The notes beneath the pieces were generated by a model. It saw only the letters and a list, made by a program, of their open reading frames with translations, was not told the DNA's origin and searched no databases. Below are positions 7,178 to 15,966 of a DNA stretch of 42,850 bases, in pieces. A program made the translations under genes and the position numbers. Every line of letters begins with the position of its first letter. Position 1 is the stretch's first letter. The stretch is from positions 1 to 42,850 of the forward strand of contig JAUVLV010000021.1 in assembly GCA_030600545.1 (NCBI GenBank). The letters are read 5' to 3'. This DNA is from Candidatus Aegiribacteria sp. GTDB taxonomy: Bacteria; Fermentibacterota; Fermentibacteria; Fermentibacterales; JCC-6.

Positions 7178-10042
7178 ATGACAAAGGCCACCAGATGGCG
7201 TAACTGGAGTTCGCTTGCTTTATTTGTAGTGTCAATCCTCATGGTTTGGCCGACTATACACTGGTATACAATGCCTTCCCGCGAAAGGGACCGGGCGGAG
7301 GCCAGCGTTCAACCCGAAACAGACAACCCTCATCTCAGAGCAGTGCTGGACACCCTGCAGATCCAGGGAGGAGAAAGCCTGCTTGAGGAATACAGGCACC
7401 TTTATAAAACCAGTGAAGGCACCATAAAACTGGGGCTTGATCTCCAGGGTGGAATGTATCTGTCATACATGGTTGTCCCGACTCCAGGCCTGGACGAGGA
7501 TGAAGCTATCGACCAGGCGCTTGAGGTTATAAGAAACAGAATAAACGAGTTTGGCGTTTCAGAACCTTCCATTACTCGTCAGGGCAGCGATAGAATAGTA
7601 GTTCAGCTGCCGGGTGTGCGCGATCCGGAAAGGGCCAGGGCAATTGTAGAGCGGCAGGCCATGCTGGAGTTCAAGCTCGTTGCATACCCTTCCGAGGAAC
7701 ACCCTGCTGTATCCAGTGTACCTGTTCTGAGGCAGGTTGATGATTTCCTGTCCGGTAATGAGGAAGAAGAGCCTGCACCAATAGACAGCCTTATGGGTGA
7801 GTACTCCGATATTATGGAGGTTGAAACCACTGAAATATCTATTCTGGACACCGATTCAACAATTCAGTTTGATACACCTGAAGGTTTTACTCTTCCACAG
7901 CGTGAAACGGAGGGTGAAAATGTAACCGATGAAATCACTCTTCCTGAGAGGGGATCCCCGGGAAGCCTTGCAAATCTCATCGAGCTGGCATCTGAGGATA
8001 TAACTTATAGCACTTCCGGTATAGCGCCAGGAGACTGGATCGTTTACACCGGCGATAAAATGGACCAGCTCAATAACATCATCAATACCCCAGCTGTAGA
8101 CTCGATCATGGCTGAAGCCAATCTCAGTTTCGTTTTCGGCAGACTGGAAGAAACGTCACGGGGATCGCTGAGGGCTCTGTATATTCTTCCCCGTGACATG
8201 ACCCGGGGCTGGGAACACCAGGTTGACCAGGTTACAATGGAATACCTTCTTACGGGAGCTAATCTTACCGATGTAAGAATACGCATGGGAAGCGCACAAT
8301 CACTTTCGAACAATCCGTATCTCATTCTTGAATTCGATTCGGACGGAGCCAGGAACTGGGAACAGATTACAGGGAACAACGTAGACAAGCGGGTGGCGAT
8401 AGTACTTGACGGCACCGTGTACTCCGCCGCGACCATTCGCGAGCGGATATCCGGGTCAGGAACCAGGCTATCAGGTGGTTTCTCAACGGAGGAGGCAAGA
8501 GACCTGAGACTGGTTCTGAAAGCTGGTTCCCTGCCGGCGGAGCTCGTAATTGCCGAAGAGCAGACCATAGGCCCAAGCCTGGGACAGCAGTCCATAAACA
8601 ATGGGATGATGGCGGGAATAATCGCGATGGGACTGGTGGCTGCCTTCATTATCATCTATTACGGAACAGGCGGGATAATAGCAATTCTGGCGCTTATCTT
8701 CGATATGCTCATTATCATGGGAGTTCTCTGTTTCCCCGGACCCCTGGCACAGATAGGGGTCAAGGGTCTTAACGCCACCCTTACCCTGCCGGGAATAGCG
8801 GGTATCATTCTGACCATAGGTATGGCGGTTGATGCCAGCGTTCTTATATACGAGAGGATCAGAGAGGAGAAGAAGGCCGGCAAGGGTATAAGAGCAGCAG
8901 TGAGGGCCGGGTATTCCAGAGCCTTCGTTACTATTCTCGATGCCAACCTCACCACACTGATCACAGCCCTGGTGCTGTACAAATTCGGAACCGGTCCGAT
9001 AAAGGGATTCGCTGTTACTCTCTCTATAGGTATTCTGGCCAGTATGTTCTGTTCTCTTGTCTTTTCAAGGGCTGCTATAGAACTTCTGCTCAAGAGCAAG
9101 AAGAAAAAGGACCTCAGTTTCGGAAAATTGTCCGTTATGGGTGACAGACATTTCTCTTTTGTAGAAATGCGGAAGAAGACATACATAATTTCCGCTGCAG
9201 TTATTCTCATAGGAGCGGGAGCATTCTTCATCAACGGAGGACTGAATCTTTCGATTGACTTTACGGGTGGCCTGGAAACGAACGTTGTCAGTAACACCAC
9301 CGCAACAACCGGAGAACTGAAGAACGCACTGACTAATAGCGGGCTTCAGGATGTACAGGTTCAGAAACTTATGGATTACGAGGGAGATGGGGCCGCCGCA
9401 TTTGTCGTTCGGACTTCGGAGGCAGACAAAGATGTTGTCTACACCGCTCTGGAGATTAACGGATGTGTCCCCATGGAGTTGGAGGCTGATACCGAAGGGC
9501 TTTCCTTCATCAAGCAGATAGGTCCCAGGGTTGGAGAAGAGCTGACGAGCAAGGCGCTTAACGCTATCTTCATGGCGATGATCTTCATCATCTTCTTTGT
9601 CTGGTACCGATTCCAGTTCAAGTGGGGGGTAGCAGCTGTGATCGCCCTGGCGCACGATACCATCATAACAATAGGGCTGCTTGCGCTGATCAGGCTTGAT
9701 ATATCACTGACGATTATCGCCGCGATTCTGACGATAGTGGGTTATTCGATAAACGACACCATAGTCGTTTTCGACAGGATCCGCGAGGACAGGAGGCTCA
9801 GAAAGGGCAAAACACTGGCGGAGACGGTGAATATATCCATAAACGAAGTTCTGAGCAGAACGGTAATAACATCTCTTACAACTTTCATGGCCGCTTTCAT
9901 ACTCTTCTTAATATCGGGAGGGGTACTGTCCCGCTTCGCTCTTACACTCATGATAGGGATAATTGTAGGAACCTACTCTTCCATATTCATTGCCAGCCCG
10001 ATTCTTGTTGACTGGCACGCAAAGCTCAAGAAGAAGAGATAA
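7178..10042 (+). CDS. secDF: SecDF: single-chain protein-export membrane protein
   Basis: A 954-residue fusion of SecD and SecF, the proton-motive-force-driven partner of SecYEG that pulls exported proteins across the inner membrane. The SecD half begins with a TM at about 12-30 and carries GLDLQGG near residue 86 and the large periplasmic P1 domain (to about 470). It then has five more TMs with GMAVDASVLIYERIREE (conserved Asp and Arg). The SecF half starts with a TM near 670, the LSIDFTGG motif near 691, the P4 periplasmic domain, and TMs from about 795 to 940 with GYSINDTIVVFDRIRED. The start at 7178 has GGAGG 9 nt upstream; an ATG at 7151 lacks an SD. P1 carries an acidic insert of about 100 residues (about 190-290). 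YajC is not adjacent. Confidence 0.96.
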   Translation: MTKATRWRNWSSLALFVVSILMVWPTIHWYTMPSRERDRAEASVQPETDNPHLRAVLDTLQIQGGESLLEEYRHLYKTSEGTIKLGLDLQGGMYLSYMVVPTPGLDEDEAIDQALEVIRNRINEFGVSEPSITRQGSDRIVVQLPGVRDPERARAIVERQAMLEFKLVAYPSEEHPAVSSVPVLRQVDDFLSGNEEEEPAPIDSLMGEYSDIMEVETTEISILDTDSTIQFDTPEGFTLPQRETEGENVTDEITLPERGSPGSLANLIELASEDITYSTSGIAPGDWIVYTGDKMDQLNNIINTPAVDSIMAEANLSFVFGRLEETSRGSLRALYILPRDMTRGWEHQVDQVTMEYLLTGANLTDVRIRMGSAQSLSNNPYLILEFDSDGARNWEQITGNNVDKRVAIVLDGTVYSAATIRERISGSGTRLSGGFSTEEARDLRLVLKAGSLPAELVIAEEQTIGPSLGQQSINNGMMAGIIAMGLVAAFIIIYYGTGGIIAILALIFDMLIIMGVLCFPGPLAQIGVKGLNATLTLPGIAGIILTIGMAVDASVLIYERIREEKKAGKGIRAAVRAGYSRAFVTILDANLTTLITALVLYKFGTGPIKGFAVTLSIGILASMFCSLVFSRAAIELLLKSKKKKDLSFGKLSVMGDRHFSFVEMRKKTYIISAAVILIGAGAFFINGGLNLSIDFTGGLETNVVSNTTATTGELKNALTNSGLQDVQVQKLMDYEGDGAAAFVVRTSEADKDVVYTALEINGCVPMELEADTEGLSFIKQIGPRVGEELTSKALNAIFMAMIFIIFFVWYRFQFKWGVAAVIALAHDTIITIGLLALIRLDISLTIIAAILTIVGYSINDTIVVFDRIREDRRLRKGKTLAETVNISINEVLSRTVITSLTTFMAAFILFLISGGVLSRFALTLMIGIIVGTYSSIFIASPILVDWHAKLKKKR

Positions 10043-10067
10043 AAAAATACTGCAGTACTGCAGCAAG

Positions 10068-10095
10068 AGCGGAACAGGTTAACGCCTGTTCCGCT
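10068..10095 (+). terminator. Terminator hairpin after secDF
   Basis: A perfect 11-bp stem (AGCGGAACAGG at 10068-10078, complement at 10085-10095) with the 6-nt loop TTAACG, 25 bp after the secDF stop. The tail is only weakly T-rich. A separate 14-nt palindrome (CTGCAGTACTGCAG, 10050-10063) lies immediately before it. Confidence 0.6.
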
Positions 10096-10236
10096 TGACT
10101 TTCAGCGGATTAACCCTTTTCCTGTATGCCCCGGGGGGTCTGAGATACTTGATAGAATTTCTTTATTTCCTCTCAGGCAGTATAAGTCAGGAAGATTTGA
10201 ATTCCATAATAATGACTGTATGAATCAGACAAAAGA

Positions 10237-10265
10237 TTGACAATATCAAAAATAGATGATATGAA
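10237..10265 (+). promoter_or_regulatory. Promoter of the secreted anchor-J-like gene
   Basis: TTGACA (10237-10242) and TATGAA (10260-10265) with a 17-bp spacer in an AT-rich tract, 48 bp before the start codon. The remaining sequence between the secDF terminator and this promoter shows no gene. Confidence 0.65.
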
Positions 10266-10313
10266 ATATATAATGTAGAGTGTTTAACTAATTCTAAAGA
10301 AAGGAGTTTAAGT

Positions 10314-10892
10314 ATGAAATTTTTACTGATTTCAATCCTTGTTTGCTTGACTGGCTTTGCTACTGCCGATGTTATTGTCGACGAGGGTTTCGAGGGCGGT
10401 GTTGTTCCGCCGGCAAACTGGCAGGTCTGGGAAGAGGGCGAAACCGGTTGCTCGGAATGGGCCATTACAATTATGTCACCTCATACAGGTGATTACTGTG
10501 CGTATCATAGTGATTCGTACAGTGCACTATCTGACAGCTGGCTTGTTACCGACACTTATGACCTGAGTACTTCTCCCATAGTAACATATAGTTTCTGGAG
10601 AGATCTTGGGGGGGCATATTACTATGATTACACCGGATTCTGGTACTCCCTGGTAGAAGATCCAACCTCATCTGACTTCACTGAAATGTTTGAACTCGGC
10701 AATGCGAATAGTGAATGGGAAGAATTCTCTGGTGATGTCACCTCGGAATGTGGCGGTCAGCCATATGTTACTTTCGCCTGGGTATACAGAGGTAGATATG
10801 ACCATACCGAGCGTATTGATGATTTTATTTTAGAAGGATTTCCAACTGCTTTGGAACGGAATTCCTGGGGTGCCATCAAGTCAGCTTTCTAA
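10314..10892 (+). CDS. Secreted choice-of-anchor-J / cleaved-adhesin-like domain protein
   Basis: A 192-residue secreted protein made of a signal peptide (MKFLLISILVCLTGFATA) and one jelly-roll domain. The order of elements, DEGFEGG near the start, then a PPANWQ turn, WAITIMSPHTGDYCAYH, a SWLVTDTYDLS strand and a final DDFILEG strand, matches the choice-of-anchor J (MAM-like, cleaved adhesin) domain. This domain usually binds carbohydrate or protein at the cell surface. It lacks the long FlgD-like sorting tail of its neighbours and instead ends in a short TALERNSWGAIKSAF. The GGAG SD and spacing are ideal. It has its own promoter and terminator. Three Cys in the jelly roll suggest a disulfide. 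Confidence 0.7.
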   Translation: MKFLLISILVCLTGFATADVIVDEGFEGGVVPPANWQVWEEGETGCSEWAITIMSPHTGDYCAYHSDSYSALSDSWLVTDTYDLSTSPIVTYSFWRDLGGAYYYDYTGFWYSLVEDPTSSDFTEMFELGNANSEWEEFSGDVTSECGGQPYVTFAWVYRGRYDHTERIDDFILEGFPTALERNSWGAIKSAF

Positions 10893-10914
10893 CTACTGCT
10901 GACAATTGTTAAAG

Positions 10915-10950
10915 AAGTGGCAAACACTGATTCAAAGGTGTTTGCCGCTT
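10915..10950. terminator. Bidirectional terminator hairpin
   Basis: The arms at 10915-10927 and 10938-10950 pair over 13 positions (GGCAAACAC with its complement, plus AAG/CTT and one G-T), leaving a 10-nt loop. It lies between the anchor-J gene and the convergent histidine kinase gene. T-rich sequence follows on the minus strand (TTCTTTAACAATT). Confidence 0.75.
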
Positions 10951-10984
10951 TAACATACTAATCTGTTTTAAACCAAAAGGATTT

Positions 10985-12205
10985 TTAATCTGATACAAGT
11001 TCTATAACAGCTTCCGCGCCTCCCAGTTCTTTGCTCGAACCGAATAATAGATTACCTCCGTGCAGAGTTACTATTCGCTTAGCAATAGCCAGACCTAATC
11101 CTGTTCCTTTGCTTGAGTGACCTTTGGCGAAAGGTTCTCCAAGCCTGTTGATGATTCCAGGATCGTAACCGCTACCGTCATCCGCTACAGAAATCAGGAC
11201 TCTGTCGGCAGAGGAATTATCGGAAATATTCACTGCTACTTTCGATTCGGCATGGTTCACCGCATTACGGATGAGATTGCCAACAGCCCTGCCGAGAAGG
11301 GAAATGTCCCCCGTGCAGCTGCCTCTGCCGCGAAGCTTGATATCAATTTCGTTTCTGGCCCAGGATTCAGCCTGAATCATCTCCCTGCAGACCCCTTCAA
11401 GGTCTACATTTTCACGATTGATGTGACTTTCTCTCCTCAATTTGTTGAAAGCAAGAAGTTCCGTTACCAGGTTATCCAGAGCTATGAGATCCTTCTCCAT
11501 CCTGTCGATCTTGGAGAAGTTTTCCTCTCCCGAGTCTTCCCTTAAAAGCTCAAGGGCCAGCCTCATCCGGGTCATCGGTGTGCGCAATTCATGAGCGACG
11601 ATTCCCAGAAGTTCCTGGTGAGATTCGATCAGGGATTTTATCTGTTCCGCCATGCTGTTGAAAGTTCTCCCCAGATTATCTATAAGATCTCCCTTTTTTT
11701 TCACCTGCAGCTTTATTCCAAAGCTGCCGGAACCGATTTCAGAGGCAGCCCACTGAAGTTTTGACAGCCTTTTTCGAATAGGCCAGAGGGCTACGAAAAG
11801 AACCAGTCCTTCCGTTACAAGGAGTAACAGTAATATCAGCCAGAAGCTTTTCCTCAGAAAACCTGCCGGACCTCCCCGGGGTCCGCCAGAAAGATCTATC
11901 CTCCAGGGATAATCCCATGGAAGCCCCGGGAGAGTATAGAATCCTTCCTGAGGAGGAATACGGCGAAGGTGCCCTGCGTTGGGATATACTATTATCTCAA
12001 GATCCATTGATTCTGCGACAGAGATGATGGAATCCTTTTCAAGCAGCTGTGACGCGAGCAGTAAGCCTCTGAATTCCTCTACATTAGCTCTGTAGGCGTT
12101 TATCTGGGCCGGGATGATCTTCATAATAGCCACTACTGACAGAATCAGTGTCATCACAATGCATATGGCCAGGGGCATGTAAACTTTAAGAAAGAGTTTA
12201 TGCAT
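10985..12205 (-). CDS. Sensor histidine kinase (EnvZ/CpxA-like)
   Basis: A 406-residue inner-membrane kinase: TM1 at about 9-31, a small periplasmic sensor of about 85 residues with PWDYPWRIDL, TM2 at about 121-141, HAMP to about 193, HisKA with phospho-acceptor H205 in AHELRTPMTR, and a HATPase_c domain. The latter has the N box (NLIRNAVNHA), G1 (DDGSGYD) and G2 (GTGLGLAIAKR). The E/D-R-T-P pattern next to the His is that of EnvZ/RstB/CpxA kinases. Its start overlaps the response-regulator stop by one base (TGATG), so the pair is translationally coupled. The periplasmic part is Gly/Pro-rich near TM2. The signal is unknown. Confidence 0.93.
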   Translation of the reverse strand: MHKLFLKVYMPLAICIVMTLILSVVAIMKIIPAQINAYRANVEEFRGLLLASQLLEKDSIISVAESMDLEIIVYPNAGHLRRIPPQEGFYTLPGLPWDYPWRIDLSGGPRGGPAGFLRKSFWLILLLLLVTEGLVLFVALWPIRKRLSKLQWAASEIGSGSFGIKLQVKKKGDLIDNLGRTFNSMAEQIKSLIESHQELLGIVAHELRTPMTRMRLALELLREDSGEENFSKIDRMEKDLIALDNLVTELLAFNKLRRESHINRENVDLEGVCREMIQAESWARNEIDIKLRGRGSCTGDISLLGRAVGNLIRNAVNHAESKVAVNISDNSSADRVLISVADDGSGYDPGIINRLGEPFAKGHSSKGTGLGLAIAKRIVTLHGGNLLFGSSKELGGAEAVIELVSD

Positions 12206-12897
12206 CAGGGCTCCTCCGGTATTATCATCAGATAGCCTACTCCACGGACAGTTTTAATCAATTCTCCGGACGAAGGGTCTTCAAGCTTCTTGCGGAGGCG
12301 TGAAATAATGACATCCACTGTTCTGTCAAAGGAATGAAAATCTATTCCCCTCAGTTCTTCAACAAGCTGGCTTCTTTCCTGTACTCTTCCTGCTCTTCTT
12401 GCCAGAAGGACAAGCAGATCGAACTCGGTGGTTGTCAGGTCAACGGGATTGCCTTTCAGCGTAACCTCTCTTGAGGGAACGTTTATGTGAAGATTTCCCC
12501 GCCGAATAGTATCCGCCCCGGCATCTGCGGAACCCCTTCTTAGAAGAGCTCTTATCCTGGCAAGAAGAACCCTGGGAGTAACCGGTTTGCCGACATAATC
12601 GTCTGCTCCGACTTCCAGCCCCACAACGATGTCAGTGTCATCCTTCATGGCTGTAAGCATGAGGACAGGTCCTCTCCAGGAAGTTCTCAGTTCCCTGCAG
12701 ATATCAAGGCCACTGGCATCGGGCAGCATCAGGTCAAGTATTACAAGATCGGGTTTGGTTTCCAGAACGGTTTCAACAGCATTGGAACCTTTATAGAGAA
12801 GACTGACTATGAATCCATGTCGCTGAAGGTATTCCTGCAATAGTGAAGCAAGGGCTTCATCATCTTCAACGATAAGGAGTTTATTACTATTGCTCAA
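12205..12897 (-). CDS. OmpR/PhoB-family response regulator
   Basis: A 230-residue two-domain regulator. The receiver domain (1-120) has the acidic pair E11-D12, phospho-acceptor D55 in VILDLMLPDASG, T82 and K104 in VGKPVTP. The OmpR winged helix (about 130-228) has the TTTEFDLLVLLARRAG and RTVDVIISRLRKKLEDP elements. It is the partner of the downstream kinase (TGATG overlap) and probably controls envelope genes. It diverges from the unknown secreted gene at 12989; the 91-bp gap between them contains AT-rich promoter-like sequence but no clear hexamer pair. Confidence 0.95.
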   Translation of the reverse strand: MSNSNKLLIVEDDEALASLLQEYLQRHGFIVSLLYKGSNAVETVLETKPDLVILDLMLPDASGLDICRELRTSWRGPVLMLTAMKDDTDIVVGLEVGADDYVGKPVTPRVLLARIRALLRRGSADAGADTIRRGNLHINVPSREVTLKGNPVDLTTTEFDLLVLLARRAGRVQERSQLVEELRGIDFHSFDRTVDVIISRLRKKLEDPSSGELIKTVRGVGYLMIIPEEP

Positions 12898-12988
12898 TAG
12901 ATACCTTTCAGTTATTAACAGTGATGAAACTTATTCTATTCTATTGCGAAACCGTTAAGATGCCAATTAGAAAAAAAGGACAGTCAAA

Positions 12989-13543
12989 ATGCTTACAACG
13001 CTTATAATAGTTGCTCTTTCCCTTACAGGTTCCGAACAGACCGAGCCTGTGTACGTCCTCGAAGCTCCCGGAGTAGCGTTCGGCTTGCTTCCCGAAGAAT
13101 TTGATCCGCCTGTTGAAGGAACGCTAACCGATGAAGCCGGAGTTATAACAAGCAGCCCCAACACAACCGGGACTGAATATCATCTTCATTACTGGAAAGA
13201 AGACCTCGATCCCGATACCAGAAAGGCAGATTGGCTTGCCGAAAGGTTCCGAAATATCATCTCTCCCGATATTTTTCCGTCCCTTCTGATAAGCGATCCT
13301 GAATGGATAGAAGGAAGTACTGCCTCTCCTTACTGGGAAACCAGATCTGTAGGTATTGTCCCGGTCCTGAATTTCAACGTGATAACTGAAATAGGAGATA
13401 TTACCGGCAAGGGCAGAGCCTGTGCGATATTTACCGAAGACCACTCGATACTTTTCTACATGATCACTCCAGCAAGCGCTTCCACCGATGTGGCAACGGG
13501 GTTTGATAGTATAATTTCACATATATATCTGGCAGGGGAATAG
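12989..13543 (+). CDS. Unknown exported protein
   Basis: This 184-residue protein is not recognised. A short hydrophobic N-terminus (MLTTLIIVALSLTGSEQ) is probably a signal peptide. The rest is a compact alpha/beta domain with three Trp residues (HYWKE, ADWLAE, PEWIE) and a beta-rich C-terminal half. There are no membrane segments and one Cys. AAAAAGGACAG precedes the ATG. Its stop codon abuts the stop of the minus-strand permease with no base between. Being divergent from the two-component pair, it might be one of its targets, but that is inference. Confidence 0.5.
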   Translation: MLTTLIIVALSLTGSEQTEPVYVLEAPGVAFGLLPEEFDPPVEGTLTDEAGVITSSPNTTGTEYHLHYWKEDLDPDTRKADWLAERFRNIISPDIFPSLLISDPEWIEGSTASPYWETRSVGIVPVLNFNVITEIGDITGKGRACAIFTEDHSILFYMITPASASTDVATGFDSIISHIYLAGE

Positions 13544-14269
13544 TTACCTTCTCTTCGAACCTATACCGAAAAGTATCCTGCCAAGTATAAGAACAACTGC
13601 CGAGTGTAAGATAAGAACTAACATCTGAATAAGACCCTGCGGGTACTTAAGCCCCAGGGTCATTAATCTTCCAACCGGAGGAATGACAGCGTAGAGCCAT
13701 TCCGGAAGTCTGGCAAGTGGAAACCCGGCCAGAAACCCCAGAAGCAGCAGCGCGGTGAAAAACATTGAGCCTGCGGTTCCTTTTGTCAGTATGCCCAGAA
13801 AAGCTCCTGTGGATACGGCCCATACCACAGGAACATAGGACTCGGCTATGATCTGCAGCAGAGGGAATCTTCCAGGTTCGGGAAGCGCTGCCGCCACCGC
13901 TCCAATTGTCAGTATGAAAATGATTGATGCAACGGAGAGTACCGCAAGATATGGTCCCCAGAACCCGGAAGATCTGCTGACAGGAAGAGCCAGTGAATTT
14001 CTGAACCAGCTGGATTCCCATATTCCCGAAAAGAACATGCAGGACTTGATTCCGGCAACGAGAGTAAGAAGAAGGGAACCATTCCAGATGGCCAGTACGG
14101 TTCTCTGTTCAATATTGAATATTCCCGTTACTCCATGGGTAGACAGGTACGCCTCCGCATATACTATGAAAGCAAGTATTGGCGGAACAAGAAGGTACGG
14201 GCCAATCCACTTTGTCTTAAGAAGAATATTTATGCTTTCCCTGAAATGGTAGGTATTCCGACCTCTCAT
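13544..14269 (-). CDS. ABC-type transporter membrane subunit (ABC-2-like permease)
   Basis: A 241-residue integral membrane protein with about six hydrophobic segments (about 22-42, 59-80, 103-126, 139-160, 165-186 and 212-234) and a basic C-terminus (GIGSKRR). It is short for an ABC-2 permease but has the usual N-terminal amphipathic stretch before TM1. It overlaps the preceding ATPase gene by 4 nt (ATGA), which is the main reason for calling it the transporter subunit. Substrate unknown; ABC-2 systems export lipids, polysaccharides, peptides or drugs. One segment (TKWIGPYLLVPPILAF) is Pro-rich. Convergent with the secreted gene to its left. Confidence 0.65.
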   Translation of the reverse strand: MRGRNTYHFRESINILLKTKWIGPYLLVPPILAFIVYAEAYLSTHGVTGIFNIEQRTVLAIWNGSLLLTLVAGIKSCMFFSGIWESSWFRNSLALPVSRSSGFWGPYLAVLSVASIIFILTIGAVAAALPEPGRFPLLQIIAESYVPVVWAVSTGAFLGILTKGTAGSMFFTALLLLGFLAGFPLARLPEWLYAVIPPVGRLMTLGLKYPQGLIQMLVLILHSAVVLILGRILFGIGSKRR

Positions 14270-14880
14270 AAGAGATTCACCACCCTGTCAGCTCTTTTAA
14301 CCAGAGGAGATTTACTTTGCACCAGCGCGAGCACTGAAGCTTTATTTTCAAGCAGAGAAAATATGGTAGAAAGAACCGAGCTGATTGAAATCGATGACAG
14401 GTTGACCAGAGGTTCATCAAGTACAGCTACCAGGGGATCTGTAAGGACCAGGGGCGCAAGAGAAAGCATTTGAAGCTGTGACCGGTTCATCTGCTGTGGA
14501 ACCTTTTTAGCAGCTTCTGTAAGCTCCATCTCCTCACACCAGTTCTCAATATACATTCGAACTTTCCTTACCGGGACTCCACGAATAAGAGCTATCCTGC
14601 GTTCAAGCTGTGTCCTCACGATTAAATCCGGCGCGAAATTACAGTTCTGAAAAACGAAGACAGCTTTCTCCCGGGCTCTAATGGAACCGGGCTTGGCACC
14701 CATAATTCTGATGGAACCCCAACCTGTGGATCTGATACCTGCAATAGATTTGATTAGATTACTTTTACCGCTTCCCGGACCGCCCACGAGAGCTACAAGT
14801 TCACCACTGCCTGCTTCCAGAGAAAGGTGAGCGATTCGGGGCGGGTCGGAGTAACCACCAATGGAAATGTACGGAGGCAT
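14266..14880 (-). CDS. Degenerate ABC transporter ATP-binding protein
   Basis: A 204-residue, short ABC ATPase. Walker A is intact (GGPGSGKSN, 33-41), the Q-loop glutamine is Q78 (VFQN), and Walker B with catalytic E156 is intact (VAVLDE). Three other motifs are worn. The signature is MNRSQ (131-135) instead of LSGGQ, the D-loop is LVNLS instead of SALD, and the switch His is replaced by Q188 (LALVQSK). Such a subunit could bind ATP but may hydrolyse it slowly, or work as a regulatory half. AAGGA lies 5 nt before the ATG. Coupled to the permease gene by a 4-nt overlap. No second ATPase gene is nearby. Confidence 0.85.
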   Translation of the reverse strand: MPPYISIGGYSDPPRIAHLSLEAGSGELVALVGGPGSGKSNLIKSIAGIRSTGWGSIRIMGAKPGSIRAREKAVFVFQNCNFAPDLIVRTQLERRIALIRGVPVRKVRMYIENWCEEMELTEAAKKVPQQMNRSQLQMLSLAPLVLTDPLVAVLDEPLVNLSSISISSVLSTIFSLLENKASVLALVQSKSPLVKRADRVVNLL

Positions 14881-14920
14881 ATGTTCCTTTCAATATTCAG
14901 TCGAAACGAATAAATACCCA

Positions 14921-15835
14921 ATGAAGACGATTTTGACCACCCTCATACTGACTATGTTGATTGCCGGCTGTGCTGAAAAGGAAAGGTACGCCGAACGTTA
15001 CCTTGATACAATCGCTCTTGTAATTCACTTTGACAGGCCTGCTGAAGTAACCGGACTTCTCAGACCAGGAGCATCTCTCTGTCATGCGGTTGAGTATCCC
15101 GATCTGTCAGGAATAAGTCGACTGACTTTCAACTGCGGATATAAGGATTCCATAGAACTTTTTAAACAGCTGCCTGACGCTGAGATTCCATTCAGTGTAA
15201 CAGCAGGAGCATACAGTGGCTATCCGTCAGTTGAATACTGGCAGGAGGGGATTACCTGGCAGCCCCTATACCATTGGAATGTAAATGAGGACAGCTGCGA
15301 ATTTGCAGCTACAGTCCGGATTAGCAACAATACGGGCAGGGAGTGGTTCTCACAGAACACCATAATGAAGGATATCTCGGGGAATCCCGTCTGTATGGTG
15401 TCCGATACGCTGATAATAATGAATGGTGACATGGAGCTGGGATGGTGGAATGCAGTCGGGGAAGTTCTTCCTATTACACTGAGATACGGATGGCCTGTTA
15501 ATTCTCAATGGAATCAGCTTGTGCCATGTATTGTTCCAACTCCGGGGGATCTTCTGGCGGAAACAGGAGAATGGCCCCTCAGAACGGGCGACACCCTCTG
15601 GGTTCAGCCGGAAAGGGAGATGGAGATAACCGAGACCATTCTTCAGAATACAACCGGGCACGATTGTACTCTACAGATCTATAACCAGACCGAAGAATAC
15701 ACTGAAATCAGAATAACACATCCCGACAGAACTCCACGGGGAGCCCGCTTCCAGGAGGAGGGAAACTTCCCTTCATTACTCGGGTTGCAGCCGGGGGATG
15801 TGGTAATTCTTGAATATCGAGTACTTTATGATTAA
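14921..15835 (+). CDS. Predicted lipoprotein of unknown function
   Basis: A 304-residue protein with a clear lipoprotein signal: MKTILTTLILTMLIAGC, where LIAGC is the lipobox and C17 would be lipidated. The start at 14921 is chosen for this reason; an in-frame ATG at 14861 would add 20 residues, and neither start has a good SD. The body is beta-rich, with at least two Ig-like halves, the second (about 225-304) having the layout of BsuPI-type inhibitor domains (ITETILQNTTGHDCTLQI and ending VVILEYRVLYD). That resemblance is loose. It diverges from the ABC pair and precedes the tRNA gene. Confidence 0.6.
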   Translation: MKTILTTLILTMLIAGCAEKERYAERYLDTIALVIHFDRPAEVTGLLRPGASLCHAVEYPDLSGISRLTFNCGYKDSIELFKQLPDAEIPFSVTAGAYSGYPSVEYWQEGITWQPLYHWNVNEDSCEFAATVRISNNTGREWFSQNTIMKDISGNPVCMVSDTLIIMNGDMELGWWNAVGEVLPITLRYGWPVNSQWNQLVPCIVPTPGDLLAETGEWPLRTGDTLWVQPEREMEITETILQNTTGHDCTLQIYNQTEEYTEIRITHPDRTPRGARFQEEGNFPSLLGLQPGDVVILEYRVLYD

Positions 15836-15840
15836 TCATC

Positions 15841-15870
15841 TTGACCGGTGGGTATTTGATTAGTTAGAAT
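15841..15870 (+). promoter_or_regulatory. Promoter of the tRNA-Arg gene
   Basis: TTGACC (15841-15846) and TAGAAT (15865-15870) with an 18-bp spacer; the predicted start (about 15877) is 13 bp before the mature tRNA 5' end. Confidence 0.65.
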
Positions 15871-15889
15871 AGCCGTCCAGCCCTTATGT

Positions 15890-15966
15890 GCGCCCGTAGC
15901 TCAATTGGATAGAGCGTCTGGCTACGGACCAGGAGGCTCCGGGTTCGAGTCCTGGCGGGCGTACCA
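15890..15966 (+). tRNA. tRNA-Arg (anticodon ACG)
   Basis: A 77-nt cloverleaf read by eye. The acceptor stem GCGCCCG pairs with CGGGCGT (one G-U at the end). The D arm is GCTC-AATTGGATA-GAGC. The anticodon stem TCTGG/CCAGG holds the loop CTACGGA with anticodon ACG. The T arm is CCGGG-TTCGAGT-CCTGG. Discriminator A and an encoded CCA end the gene. ACG in bacteria is edited to ICG by TadA, whose gene is also in this window (42180-42635), so the two products are functionally linked. Confidence 0.97.

Noticed and set aside
8044-9655. Three long minus-strand open frames (203, 213 and 196 codons) opposite secDF
   Set aside because: They are shadows of the secDF coding frame: no SD, no domain, unusual composition (Ser/Arg/Ile runs), and secDF is fully supported by motifs.
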